From contig NZ_JAGIKZ010000012.1 of assembly GCF_017874625.1 (NCBI RefSeq), positions 1 through 64,000 on the forward strand: a stretch of DNA of 64,000 bases. Direction: 5' to 3'. Below the pieces are notes generated by a model that was not told where the DNA came from, ran no database searches, and saw only the letters and a list, made by a program, of their open reading frames with translations. This document shows, piece by piece, positions 8,188 through 17,329 of this stretch. This stretch comes from Cytobacillus eiseniae (GTDB lineage Bacteria > Bacillota > Bacilli > Bacillales > Cytobacillaceae). A program made the translations under genes and the position numbers. Each line of letters opens with the position of its first letter. Within the stretch, counting starts at the first letter, position 1.

Positions 8188-9032
8188 TCAAAATGGTAAT
8201 ATACTCAAATTCGTATAAACGTCATCTATAACTTTATCAAGTTCTTTTAAACTACCAACAAGTTTAGATACTTCTATGTCATTTCGAATAATAGATTGAA
8301 TTTCGTGTTCTTTTTTATAAAATTTAGTCGTGTCAACATTAGGGTTTAATTCTATATATTCTTGAACAAGATTTAAAACACGATTTTTAACCTGATTTTC
8401 ACTTAAATTTATATTTCTAATATCCTTTTTTATGTCGGTAAACATCTTTTCCATGTACTCTTTATACGGTAACTCGGTACTTTCTAAATTTGATACTTGG
8501 TAAGTTCCAAAATCCTTTAAATACATACTTTCTTCATTCTTAGACTTTTTAAAGGTTGCTATAATTTTATTTTAAGTTGCTCCTTCATTTCAACAATACC
8601 TTATACCTTAAATCCTTTGGATAATTAATATGATGGATAGAAGATATATCAAATAAATAATCCGTAATCAGTATCATCGTCTTTCAATAAAATAAATGCC
8701 TTATCAAATGCAAACCTAACACCTAATTCAAACATTACATTAGGGTTTTTAGAACTTACATCAACAATAACAATATCATCTTCATAAATCCGTTGAATTA
8801 TGTTTTTTTGGATCAAAGTAACATCTTCAGCTTCACTAACCATACTTACCTTACATTTATAATTATCAATATCTAATAATGCCTCTTCAATAATTCTTCT
8901 AACTTCAGCCCAATGCCGCAATTGATAACCTTCCGTATTAGATATTGGCATAATTAAACCTACTTTAAGTGTCTGTACTTCACTTGTTGTAACATTTTCA
9001 TTAGAAATATCTACCAAATTTGTCCCATTCAT
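8188..9032 (-). pseudogene. decayed TIR/nucleoside deoxyribosyltransferase-like protein (three frameshifts)
   Basis: The N-terminal part (9032-8649) reads LKVGLIMPIS..., QKNIIQRIYEDDIVIVDVSS and NPNVMFELGVRFAFDKAFILL, a Rossmann-like fold typical of TIR-like and nucleoside 2-deoxyribosyltransferase-like domains that are often effectors of defence systems. It ends early, but three other frames continue the same protein: FDISSIHHINYPKDLRY, GIVEMKEQLK, then KIIATFKKSKNEESMYLKDFGTYQV to the stop at 8188. The lesions are a 4-base ATTT duplication near 8655 and single-base losses near 8605 and 8570. Repaired length is about 280 aa. Clearly a relic. Confidence 0.82.
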
Positions 9033-9145
9033 AAAATGCCCTCAAAAAAGGAGAGTTTTACCAATATCATAATTATTTAAATTTTCTTACATCAAGTAAA
9101 AAATACACCACAATATCGTGATGTGTTCATATCGATCATTATTTT

Positions 9146-10184
9146 TCAGAAAGGTATTTGCTCACTAATATCAAGATAAGCTAACTGCGATAATTCTTCT
9201 AGTCCAATTACGGATTTTTCCTCTTCCGTTAATAGCTCTGTATGGAAAGCAATCTCACCAAATGCAGATGTGTATCTTGAAAAATAGTCTGTACACCACA
9301 GTGGAAGTACGACTTCAAGAATTTCAATATACTTAGCAAGTATAAAACTTTTGTTTCTATCAAAAAAACTACCATCTATTTGGCTTGAATTTACAAGATA
9401 ATCTTTCTTTATTCGCTTTAATAAAATATCTGCAAAAACTTGCTTAGCTTCATTTGAGGAAACCTCAAAACACTCTTTATTTAATACTTGAATAACATTC
9501 CGTCTATACACCAAGTCTTTGCTTTTCCAAGTAATCTTCCTCAGAAACATCATTATGACCCGTTATATCTGAAATAAAGTATTTAAACGACCAAGATATT
9601 CTACCTGTCTTTTCAAGTTCTTTTAAAGAGCTTGTTAAAATATTTCGATTTGTATCTCTAATGTAAGCTCTAATATATTCTGTTATAGAATGAGCATATA
9701 TCATATTTGCTTCACCAAAGATATTTTCTCGAATGAGCTTTAGTATAACCTTGTACTCAATAGCACCAGGATTAATGAAAGCATATTTTTTTATTAGTTG
9801 GGTAGTCGTGACCTCAATGTCTCCATCATCATTGCAATGTGTCTTTTGCAGTTCAAGTATCGCTTTAAAAACTAGCTCATCTAGTAGAGACTTTCCTGCT
9901 TCTCTTATAGCCCCATTGTTTTTACGATCATCAATCCGTTCCGCTCGTTCACTTCGCTTTTCTCCTAAAAGAAATCTCCGTTTTTTACCTTTAAGAATTT
10001 CTCCTTCTTCATCTGTTTTCAAAGAAACGCTAACATGGATCATTTTTAAATCTCTAATCAATGCTTCAAGAACACTTGAATTATCAATTCTGCCTCTACG
10101 TTCATAGCTCTGTAACCTTTTTTCAGCTCCTTCAATACCCTCATAAATACAGTATTGAATGGCTTCTAACGTTGTTAATTCCAA
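9146..10184 (-). pseudogene. frameshifted hypothetical protein
   Basis: Two frames make a protein of about 345 aa. The first (10184-9504) has a basic stretch GKKRRFLLGEKRSERAERIDDRK, then helical text with ...TQLIKKYAFINPGAIEYKVILKLIRENIF and ends at a premature TAG. The second frame continues VYRRNVIQVLNKECFEVSSNEAKQVF to the stop at 9146. The change of frame falls at about 9515-9530. The start is doubtful: the first possible codon is a TTG without a ribosome binding site, and an ATG (about 10198) lies out of frame by one base, so there may be a second lesion. Family not recognised. Confidence 0.55.
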
Positions 10185-10365
10185 TTTCTATTACTCATTT
10201 TAGCTTATAGTTTTTGCGAGATGTTTAACTACTAATTAAAACTCTTTATATTAGTAAATGATTTGCTCGCTATTCAACTAGGCACATGAGAGATTCATTA
10301 ATAATAAAAATCCTCAAACTTTCTGCTGTTAGTGCCTAAACTATTACTAAAGAAGCACATAGGAA

Positions 10366-10896
10366 TTAACATTCTATATGGAACAATCTCTTGGCGTCCT
10401 TTTTAAATTCTTCTTCCGAAAACTTCTTCATAATTAAATCCGCTAATTCTGTTTCAGTCATTTCTTCTAATTCGTCTACATCTTCACCCATAATTTTCAA
10501 GAAAGTAATAGGAACAATTTTATTTTTAAAACGAATTAATTGTACAAGAGATATTGGATTTAATTCATCATATAGTTTTCCGAGTTCCTCCACTTCTTCT
10601 ACTGAATACTCCGCATAAGTTTCTTCCATCGCATAAAGTACTTCATCGAGCATACGAAAATTAGTTGATGGTGCTCTTAAATAAATAGTCTTAATATACG
10701 ATTGTACTAACTCATAAAATTTTCCATTATCAGCCATACCTCTACCAAAACTATCCTCTAAATAGTTTAGAGAATAACGAATTAATTCTGAATTACTTAA
10801 TTCTTTATCACTAAACAAATTAGCCTTTAAAAATTCCATTTTTTCAAACGTTTTTTCATCTAGTCTAAAACTAATTGTTTTTGTATTATTCTCCAT
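10366..10896 (-). CDS. ribbon-helix-helix DNA-binding protein
   Basis: 176 aa. Residues 3-45 (TKTISFRLDEKTFEKMEFLK..., LSNSELIRYSLNYL) match the ribbon-helix-helix fold: a short beta strand followed by two helices with the SxxELIR turn. The remainder is acidic and helical (DELEEMTETELADLIMKKFSEEEF), possibly for oligomerisation. The start at 10896 is chosen because AGGGGG lies 8 bases upstream. Directly upstream is an array of four GTAATAC repeats spaced by 12 bp (10919-10961), so the protein probably binds its own promoter. It lies between the broken integrase and the 9146-10184 gene and is most likely the island's regulator. Confidence 0.8.
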   Translation of the reverse strand: MENNTKTISFRLDEKTFEKMEFLKANLFSDKELSNSELIRYSLNYLEDSFGRGMADNGKFYELVQSYIKTIYLRAPSTNFRMLDEVLYAMEETYAEYSVEEVEELGKLYDELNPISLVQLIRFKNKIVPITFLKIMGEDVDELEEMTETELADLIMKKFSEEEFKKDAKRLFHIEC

Positions 10897-10918
10897 GCTA
10901 AACCCCCTACACATTTAA

Positions 10919-10961
10919 GTAATACAATAAGTAATACGTTTTGTAATACAAATAATAATAC
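10919..10961. promoter_or_regulatory. four 12-bp-spaced GTAATAC repeats, likely RHH operator
   Basis: GTAATAC at 10919, 10931 and 10943 and ATAATAC at 10955: exactly 12-bp spacing, with a looser GAAATAC at 10964. The array sits just upstream of the RHH gene start, like the heptad operators of plasmid CopG/omega-type regulators. An iteron-type replication site is a less likely alternative. Confidence 0.7.
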
Positions 10962-11010
10962 AAGAAATACTATACGTCAAATAATAGCGTTTTGCTACAT
11001 GACTTGAAAT

Positions 11011-11912
11011 TCATATTCCAATATCATTCAACGGACTATGCAAACGACCAATTTCAAGTATGCTATCCTGTTCAAGCCCTCTAAGGTACTTGGTTGTTTC
11101 CTGCGTATCAAAATGCCCCAATAACCGACTTAAACTATAAACGTCAATTCCGTTTCTTAGTTGTTTCTGAGCAAAATAATGTCTACAGTCATGCGGTGAA
11201 CAACGAACTTCCTCACGTACACCTACATTGTCACAATGCTCCTTTAGAATCTTATTGATACGTGAGCGGTGCAATTGCTTGGCGCATTGATCTAGAAAAT
11301 AGAAGTCCTCTACCTCATGGCTCTCTTTACGCTTGAAACGCTCCTTCTTGGCTTCTTCAAACTTTCGCATATATTTTCTCATGGTCTTACTGATGTACAC
11401 TAGACGTTGCTTAGAACCTTTACCATGAATCAGAATATGACGCATTGAAATGTCACTAACCTTAATGTCACAAAGCTCACTAACTCGTATGCCCGTGTCA
11501 AAGAGCATAATCAGAATCAGTTTGTCACGAATATTTGAGTACGTTTCACCTCTGCACCATTAAACGTTAAAATGACACGCTTTTCTTCCTTTAAACTTTT
11601 GATTCTACGCATTGGATTATTCTTTTCTTCAAGGTATTCCTCATCTATTAAGTAATTGAAAAATACTTTGAGCGTAGCGATATTATTGTTTAAAGTGATT
11701 GGCTTCTCGCTACCTACTTGTTGACGATATTGCACGTATTTCTTAACATGAATCGGCTCAACAGCTTCAACATCTACTACTTCACATTCGGCTTCCATAA
11801 ACTCTTGCCAACGTTTCAACCGCCATATACACATCTCAACATACTTTGGTTTGCGACCTATAATTTCTTGATTTAATTTAAAATCGTCAATCAGCTCAAT
11901 AATTCTAACCAT
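11011..11912 (-). pseudogene. island integrase (tyrosine recombinase), frameshifted
   Basis: The N-terminal part (11912-11517) is a SAM-like core-binding domain (EPIHVKKYVQYRQQ..., TLNNNIATLKVFFNYLIDEEYL). The C-terminal part (to 11011) has the catalytic residues: Arg in DTGIRVSEL, the Lys strand IHGKGSKQRLVYI, HDCRH, LLGH and Tyr in TTKYLRG. The two parts lie in different frames: the first runs into TGA at about 11517, while the second frame is open upstream as TYSNIRDKLILIM. Some codons between EVKR and TYSN seem missing, so a small deletion probably caused the shift. Being next to the attachment site, it is the likely enzyme that inserted the island, and it is now broken. Confidence 0.88.
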
Positions 11913-12070
11913 AAAAAAAGACCTCCCATTTTTCATGAATTACATGAATAATGGAAAGTCCTATTTTGACAGTTAATTGTTGCAGGTGAACAAGAAAATG
12001 CTCACTCAAACAACCGCTAAACCCTTGATATGACTATGATTATAGATTATTAGGTATTAGGTATTTAGTA

Positions 12071-13624
12071 CTATTCCCACTCAATCGTTGCAGGTGGCTT
12101 GCTCGTAATATCATAAACAACTCGATTAATGTGGTTTACTTCATTTACAATTCGTGTGGAGATGACTTCAAGCACATCCCAAGGAATTCTTGCCCAATCA
12201 GAAGTCATTCCATCAATGGAAGTAACTGCACGGATGCCAATTGTATAATCATATGTTCTAGCATCTCCCATTACTCCTACACTGCGGATATCTGGAAGCA
12301 CAGTGAAGTACTGCCATATATCACGATCTAAGCCAGCCTTTTTAATTTCTTCACGCAAGATATAATCTGATTCACGAACAATTTCGAGCTTTTCTTCTGA
12401 AATTTCGCCTAATACACGAATCCCTAGGCCTGGTCCTGGGAATGGCTGTCTCCAAACGATTTCATCTGGAATGCCTAATTCTGTACCTAAAGCACGTACT
12501 TCATCTTTAAATAAAGTATTTAACGGCTCAATCAGTTTAAACTGCATATCTTCTGGAAGCCCGCCAACATTGTGATGGGATTTAATTGTCTGTGCAGTTG
12601 CTGTCCCACTTTCAATAATATCTGTATATAAAGTACCTTGTGCTAAAAATTCAATGCCTTCAAGCTTGGTTGCTTCATCATCAAATACATAAATAAATTC
12701 ATTTCCGATGATTTTTCTTTTTTGTTCCGGATCAGACACACCTTTAAGCTTGGATAAGAAACGATCTTGTGCATCCACTTTAATGACATTCATATGAAAA
12801 CCATCTGCAAAGGTCTTCATGACACTATCTGCTTCCCCTTTACGAAGCAAGCCATGATCAACAAAAATACATGTTAATTGATCACCAATTGCTTTGTGAA
12901 TAAGAACAGCAACGACAGAGGAATCAACTCCACCGCTTAACGCACAGAGAACCTTTTTGTTTCCAACCTTTTGACGGATTTTCTCCATCTCCACTTCAAT
13001 GAAGTTCCCCATTGACCAGTCACCTTTACAATTACACACACCAAAAACGAAATTCTTCAAAATATCGTTACCGTATACAGAATGAAGCACTTCAGGATGG
13101 AATTGCACCGCATATAGGCCTTTTTCCTCATTACTCATCGCTGCAATTGGACATGACGGATTTGTTCCATCAACAACAAATCCTTGTGGTGCTTCAACAA
13201 CAAGATCCCCATGGCTCATCCAAACAGTCTGCTCTTCAGGAAGATCAGCAAAAAGCTTTGATTGATTTTCAAGTTTCAATAGTGCCTTGCCATACTCACG
13301 ATGTTTCGCTTTCTCTACTTTGCCTCCGAAATGCATGGTCATTAGCTGCATGCCATAGCATATTCCAAAGATCGGCAATCCTAGTTCAAAAATCTTTTCA
13401 TCACAATGGAATGCCCCTTCTCCATACACACTATTTGGCCCACCTGAAAAAATAATTCCCTTCGGATTCAATTGCTTAATTTCTTCAGCTGTAATTGTGT
13501 GTGGGTGCAGTTCACTATATACCCCAAATTCTCTAATTCTACGTGTAATTAACTGATTGTATTGACTTCCAAAGTCTAAAACAATGATCATTTCTTGATT
13601 TTGCCATTCTGTCTTCACCGTCAA
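12071..13624 (-). CDS. guaA: GMP synthase (glutamine-hydrolysing)
   Basis: Converts XMP, ATP and glutamine to GMP, the last step of guanine nucleotide synthesis. About 517 aa. The N-terminal class I glutamine amidotransferase domain shows the nucleophile in FGICYGMQL and the His-Glu pair in AVQFHPEV; the ATP-pyrophosphatase domain has the P-loop [10 protein letters not shown], followed by the dimerisation domain ending [14 protein letters not shown]. The start is uncertain: TTG at 13624 has GGGGTGA 5-6 bases upstream and fits the B. subtilis N-terminus, while a GTG at 13633 would add three residues. A guanine riboswitch and terminator (13699-13851) control it. Its 3' end is the island's attachment site, and the insertion leaves the C-terminus intact. 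Confidence 0.97.
   Translation of the reverse strand: MTVKTEWQNQEMIIVLDFGSQYNQLITRRIREFGVYSELHPHTITAEEIKQLNPKGIIFSGGPNSVYGEGAFHCDEKIFELGLPIFGICYGMQLMTMHFGGKVEKAKHREYGKALLKLENQSKLFADLPEEQTVWMSHGDLVVEAPQGFVVDGTNPSCPIAAMSNEEKGLYAVQFHPEVLHSVYGNDILKNFVFGVCNCKGDWSMGNFIEVEMEKIRQKVGNKKVLCALSGGVDSSVVAVLIHKAIGDQLTCIFVDHGLLRKGEADSVMKTFADGFHMNVIKVDAQDRFLSKLKGVSDPEQKRKIIGNEFIYVFDDEATKLEGIEFLAQGTLYTDIIESGTATAQTIKSHHNVGGLPEDMQFKLIEPLNTLFKDEVRALGTELGIPDEIVWRQPFPGPGLGIRVLGEISEEKLEIVRESDYILREEIKKAGLDRDIWQYFTVLPDIRSVGVMGDARTYDYTIGIRAVTSIDGMTSDWARIPWDVLEVISTRIVNEVNHINRVVYDITSKPPATIEWE
12072..12094 (+). other. attachment site, right end of the guaA island
   Basis: Identical to 4386-4408 over 23 bases and lying across the guaA stop codon (TAG here, TAA in the other copy; the differing base is just outside the repeat). 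An imperfect similar string, TAATTGTTGCAGGTGAA, is at 11974-11990 inside the island. Confidence 0.9.
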
Positions 13625-13698
13625 ACGGTTCACCCCATTATGTTAATAAAATTTAATTGCATTGTTTTTATTATTCTCTTATCCTCATTTAAGCAAAC

Positions 13699-13747
13699 AA
13701 AAAAACAGTACTCTCCTCTCCAAATAATGGTGAAGGCAGAATACTGT
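13699..13747 (-). terminator. riboswitch expression-platform terminator before guaA
   Basis: Minus strand ACAGTA... (13747 on) pairs with ...TACTGT (to 13705), followed by T7. It lies between the guanine aptamer and the guaA start. Confidence 0.88.
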
Positions 13748-13780
13748 TCAATAAATAAACACATTTATAGAATTCATCTG

Positions 13781-13851
13781 CCTTCATAGTCAAATCATTT
13801 AAGGTGATTTGGTAGAAACTTTCGAACCATATTATCGAGGATATATGAAGG
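13781..13851 (-). promoter_or_regulatory. guanine riboswitch controlling guaA
   Basis: P1 is a perfect 8-bp helix CCTTCATA/TATGAAGG (13851-13844 with 13788-13781). Inside are ATATGGTTCG (L2), AGTTTCTACC (J2/3) and the CACCTTAAATG P3 loop. The specificity base in GACTATG is C, which indicates guanine. Confidence 0.95.
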
Positions 13852-13903
13852 ATATATTCAATTATATTTCTATATCTATTGTAACAACAGGTTATTTTTT
13901 TGG

Positions 13904-16114
13904 TCAAGCGATTGTCTTTTTAATTAAATTTTCCCATAATTCCTTCGTTTCTTCCCAGCTGCCTGCTTTAAGCTCTCCCCTATAAATAAGCTGTTCATAA
14001 CAGGTGGTTAATCTGCCCATTTCACTTGATGAGAAAAAGCGATCAACATAATCAGCATAGTCTCTAAGTGTCTGTCCTTCCTTCCGATGTAACCCATAGC
14101 GCCCTAGCTCTCTTAATAAGAGCAAATACGCCTTTGGAAGATTTTCATCCTTTCTTGTCCATTTAAACCTCCAGGCTAAATAAAAAGGAAGCCAACGTCC
14201 ACGGAAGTGATAAATAAGGAAGACTAGAAAAGCAATCACAAGAATAATAGAAACAATCCATTTCCAATGATCGGTCAATAAGTCCTTCAATCGATCGAAC
14301 AGCTTTTCGAAGGAAAAAGCGGAAACTGTTTTGTTTTCATTTTTATCTGCTAATTCTGGCTTTTCTCTTTCAATCTCTTCTTGCTCTATCGCTTCAGGCT
14401 GACGATCTTCTGCTAAGTAGGTGTCAAAATTAAATTGAACACTATTAGAGAAGCCTTGTGTTGGTTCGAACGGAACCCAGCCAACACCAGGAAAATAGAC
14501 TTCTACCCATGAATGCGCATTATTATTTGTGACTTCAAACATACGACTTCCCGTATCCCCTAATCCCTTATATTCGCCTTCTGTATATCCCTTTACCCAT
14601 CTTGCGGGGATACCAATAGATCTTGCTAATATAACCATTGATGTAGAAAAGTTATCACAATAGCCGCGTTTCGTATCGAATAAAAACTGATCTACATAAT
14701 CATCATCTGGACCTGGTACAGCTACATCCAGCTGATCATATGAGAAACCAGATTTTCTAAAATATCCTTCAATCTCCCTCGTCTTCTCAAACCAGCTATC
14801 TTTGTCTTCCGTAATCTCTATAGCCAAGTCGCGAATTCGCGAAGGCAAATCATCTGGAAGCATCGTATAATGATCAATCAATTCGCGATCTGCGGCAACA
14901 TTCTCTACTGAACTTGCTTCATTTAGAGCTGTCACACTATAGCTTGGCTTATCAAAAACGAGTGAATATTGTTCAATAGAAACTGGGATATTCCCTTCTA
15001 TTGAATGGATTTTTTCAGTTGCTGTTTCCTTTTCAAACGTATAAAAAGGAGCAGCAATAATTTGCTTAATTCCTAATGGGTACACAATATGTGCATCGTT
15101 CCCCATTGAAAAAACTGTACTTACTTCCTCTTTTATTTCAACCTTAGCATCATTGTTATAGGATTGGATGGGGACAAGCTCCTCATATCCAAATGGCTCT
15201 CTCTCATCACGAGAACTAGACGTAACCCATCCCTTTCCTGTATATACATCCTTTGTTTCAACTTTCCAATAATGACGGGAGTTTGCTTCTGCATTGAATA
15301 TGACCGTGTTATCACCTATAAAGGGGCCACCCAGATTAGAATCATCCAAACCATACCCAATCTTTTGAAGCCCTTTTCCATCGCTTGTGCCACTGTCTTT
15401 CCCATATGATTTAATATATGGGACTGGATCTGGCCAAATAGGTTCTGCTTTCGGTGAAGCAAGACCAAACCCAACACTCATTGCGATCATGATGAGTAGT
15501 GGATACATCCACTTCTTTATAGGAATAGTCTTAATTTGAATAACTTCTTTTTCTAAAAGACGATAAAACGTGAGCATCCCCAAAACAGTAAAACCAGAGA
15601 TAACAGTCCGCACAATGGCCAACCCTGCATCATAAGGAGTAAATGTATCTAAAACCGTAATATAAATTAAAGTTAGTAAGAAGAAAAGCAATATTTGTCT
15701 GCGCTTAATGAGCCAATACTGAATTAAATAAGTCATCAGCCAAAGTAGGATAAAAAATAATAAACTTCTGAATATGTTGCTTAAACTAGACCAATCTCTT
15801 GCAAATAGGATTTGAATATTCTCTATGACATCGTGTACAAACTGGGAAATCCATGAAAGTTGAAAAATGGACTCTTCAAAATATAAAAAATGCAACATCC
15901 ATACGATATAGGCCATTTTTATACCTATACTCACTAATAAAGAAGTTCCCATAAATGCCAACAAAAAAGAAAGAAGAATAAATAGAAGAAACACACCAAT
16001 ATTCGACGTATCAGTCAGCTGCTCTAGCGGTCTTAACCACTCCCAAAGCATAATATGGACGAATAAATACAGGAAAAATGTAATGAAATCCTTCTGAGCC
16101 TTCCGTGAAATCAC
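13904..16114 (-). CDS. yebA: membrane-anchored transglutaminase-like protein (YebA)
   Basis: 736 aa. About six membrane segments in the first ~200 residues, an extracytoplasmic transglutaminase-core domain with the catalytic Cys in KRGYCDNFSTSMV and His in NNAHSWVEVYFPGVGWVPFEPT, another membrane segment near residue 610, and a C-terminal cytoplasmic DUF4129-type helical region. Its start overlaps the upstream DUF58 gene by four bases (ATGA). The MoxR-DUF58-transglutaminase order is widespread, and in B. subtilis it precedes guaA as yeaC-yeaD-yebA. The substrate is unknown; a role in folding or processing of an envelope complex is inferred from the MoxR partner. Confidence 0.9.
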   Translation of the reverse strand: MISRKAQKDFITFFLYLFVHIMLWEWLRPLEQLTDTSNIGVFLLFILLSFLLAFMGTSLLVSIGIKMAYIVWMLHFLYFEESIFQLSWISQFVHDVIENIQILFARDWSSLSNIFRSLLFFILLWLMTYLIQYWLIKRRQILLFFLLTLIYITVLDTFTPYDAGLAIVRTVISGFTVLGMLTFYRLLEKEVIQIKTIPIKKWMYPLLIMIAMSVGFGLASPKAEPIWPDPVPYIKSYGKDSGTSDGKGLQKIGYGLDDSNLGGPFIGDNTVIFNAEANSRHYWKVETKDVYTGKGWVTSSSRDEREPFGYEELVPIQSYNNDAKVEIKEEVSTVFSMGNDAHIVYPLGIKQIIAAPFYTFEKETATEKIHSIEGNIPVSIEQYSLVFDKPSYSVTALNEASSVENVAADRELIDHYTMLPDDLPSRIRDLAIEITEDKDSWFEKTREIEGYFRKSGFSYDQLDVAVPGPDDDYVDQFLFDTKRGYCDNFSTSMVILARSIGIPARWVKGYTEGEYKGLGDTGSRMFEVTNNNAHSWVEVYFPGVGWVPFEPTQGFSNSVQFNFDTYLAEDRQPEAIEQEEIEREKPELADKNENKTVSAFSFEKLFDRLKDLLTDHWKWIVSIILVIAFLVFLIYHFRGRWLPFYLAWRFKWTRKDENLPKAYLLLLRELGRYGLHRKEGQTLRDYADYVDRFFSSSEMGRLTTCYEQLIYRGELKAGSWEETKELWENLIKKTIA

Positions 16115-17328
16115 CTTATAGCCACCTCCGAAAATACAGATAAGAAATGGCCATCATGTACGAAAACAACACGAATTCCTCTTGTTCTCGCAGCTTCCTT
16201 CAATGCTAGCTCTTGCTGTGAAATCGTTTCCTTCTCACTTTTGATAAGAAAGAGGGTAATTGCAGCACTATTTGCAGTAAATCGGCCTGCAACTTCAATT
16301 AAGCTTCTCGTTAACTGCGAAGTAACGAGCATTAGATTATTACTTTGTGATAAAGATGGATTCTCGACCTTTAACACACGATCCAATGAAACTTCACTGT
16401 TATCTTTTATCTTTGCTAAATGATAAAAAAGCTGCTGCTGTTGACTTTCTCCCCCTCTAACCGGAAAGGCCGTTCGTTCAGAGGCGGAGGAGAGAAAACC
16501 TACATGCGCTCCCTTTAAGAGAATCGCTTTAATAATCGATGCAGAGAAGGAAACGATCGCTTCAAAACGACGGTCAGGCGCACAATCCATCAAGATATAG
16601 ACATTATGTGATTGTCTTTGTTCAAAATCCTTCGTCATCATTTCATTTCGCTTTGCTGTCGCTTTCCAATTAATCCACGAAAAACGGTCACCTGGCTGGT
16701 ATTCTCTAATTCCAATAGCCATTGACGTATCCCTTTGCACACGTTCCCTCGATGCTGTCATTCCCTGATCATATTGATTTTCCATTGTCTTATAGATCAA
16801 GTTCTCATAGGACGGGTAGACGAGCATTTTATCCTCAAGCTGAATATAATTTTCCTTTTCGATTAATCCAAGTAAATCACCTGTTCTCAATCGTATCGCT
16901 TGAAAAAAATGTTCACCCCTTGGTAATTTTTCTACTTCATACGACCACGTAAATTCCTTTTGAAACCCTGGAAATACAAACGATTTCGAACGATTTCCCT
17001 GCTGTGAAAAGAAGAGCTGATTGTTAATACAATCCTCTACTATTAAATAGAATAACGGAAATGCCACTCTCCTCTTAAGCGTAATCGTTACCTTCAATGA
17101 CTCACCTGCAATAAATTCATTCTTATGAAAAGTCCGCTTTACCTCAAATTGATTCATCGAATAGAATGAAAGGAAAAGGGCATAGAGAGAAAAAGGAAGA
17201 AAACTATAAAATAAAAACCAACTAACAAATCCACCTTGAAACATCGCATATGAAAAGGTAATAACAATAAGGAGCAGCAGGACGATTAATTTCCATACCT
17301 TTCTAGTGGCAGTAATTAGTCGATTCAT
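16111..17328 (-). CDS. yeaD: DUF58 membrane protein (YeaD)
   Basis: 405 aa. Two hydrophobic segments at the N-terminus (residues ~14-55), a beta-rich middle portion, then the DUF58 signature with REYQPGDRFSWINWKATAKRNEMMTKDFE at about residue 210, leading into a von Willebrand A-like region (VYILMDCAPDRRFEAIVSFSASI). It is translationally coupled to yebA (4-base overlap) and follows the MoxR ATPase by one base, so the three work as one unit. DUF58 proteins are thought to be the client or adaptor of MoxR ATPases; the exact role here is not known. Confidence 0.9.
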   Translation of the reverse strand: MNRLITATRKVWKLIVLLLLIVITFSYAMFQGGFVSWFLFYSFLPFSLYALFLSFYSMNQFEVKRTFHKNEFIAGESLKVTITLKRRVAFPLFYLIVEDCINNQLFFSQQGNRSKSFVFPGFQKEFTWSYEVEKLPRGEHFFQAIRLRTGDLLGLIEKENYIQLEDKMLVYPSYENLIYKTMENQYDQGMTASRERVQRDTSMAIGIREYQPGDRFSWINWKATAKRNEMMTKDFEQRQSHNVYILMDCAPDRRFEAIVSFSASIIKAILLKGAHVGFLSSASERTAFPVRGGESQQQQLFYHLAKIKDNSEVSLDRVLKVENPSLSQSNNLMLVTSQLTRSLIEVAGRFTANSAAITLFLIKSEKETISQQELALKEAARTRGIRVVFVHDGHFLSVFSEVAIR

Positions 17329-17329
17329 C

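Larger units (their letters stand above)
4386..12094. mobile_element. degenerate integrated island at the guaA 3' end (about 7.7 kb)
   Basis: Bounded by the 23-bp repeat of the guaA tail and inserted between guaA and pbuG, which are neighbours in B. subtilis. The content is visibly more AT-rich than the flanks, and consists of hypotheticals, a small recombinase, an HTH/RHH-type regulator, a SEC-C protein and a tyrosine integrase (11011-11912) next to the right end, oriented as in integrative elements. The guaA 3' end is a known integration site of tyrosine-recombinase islands. Both recombinases look inactive, so the element is probably trapped. No replication, conjugation or phage structural genes are recognised. 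Confidence 0.88.

Noticed and set aside
10919-10975. GTAATAC array as a plasmid-type replication origin
   Set aside because: No replication initiator in the island; the neighbouring RHH gene makes an operator more likely.
13012-13455. Plus-strand frame of 147 codons
   Set aside because: Antisense to guaA with no start signal.
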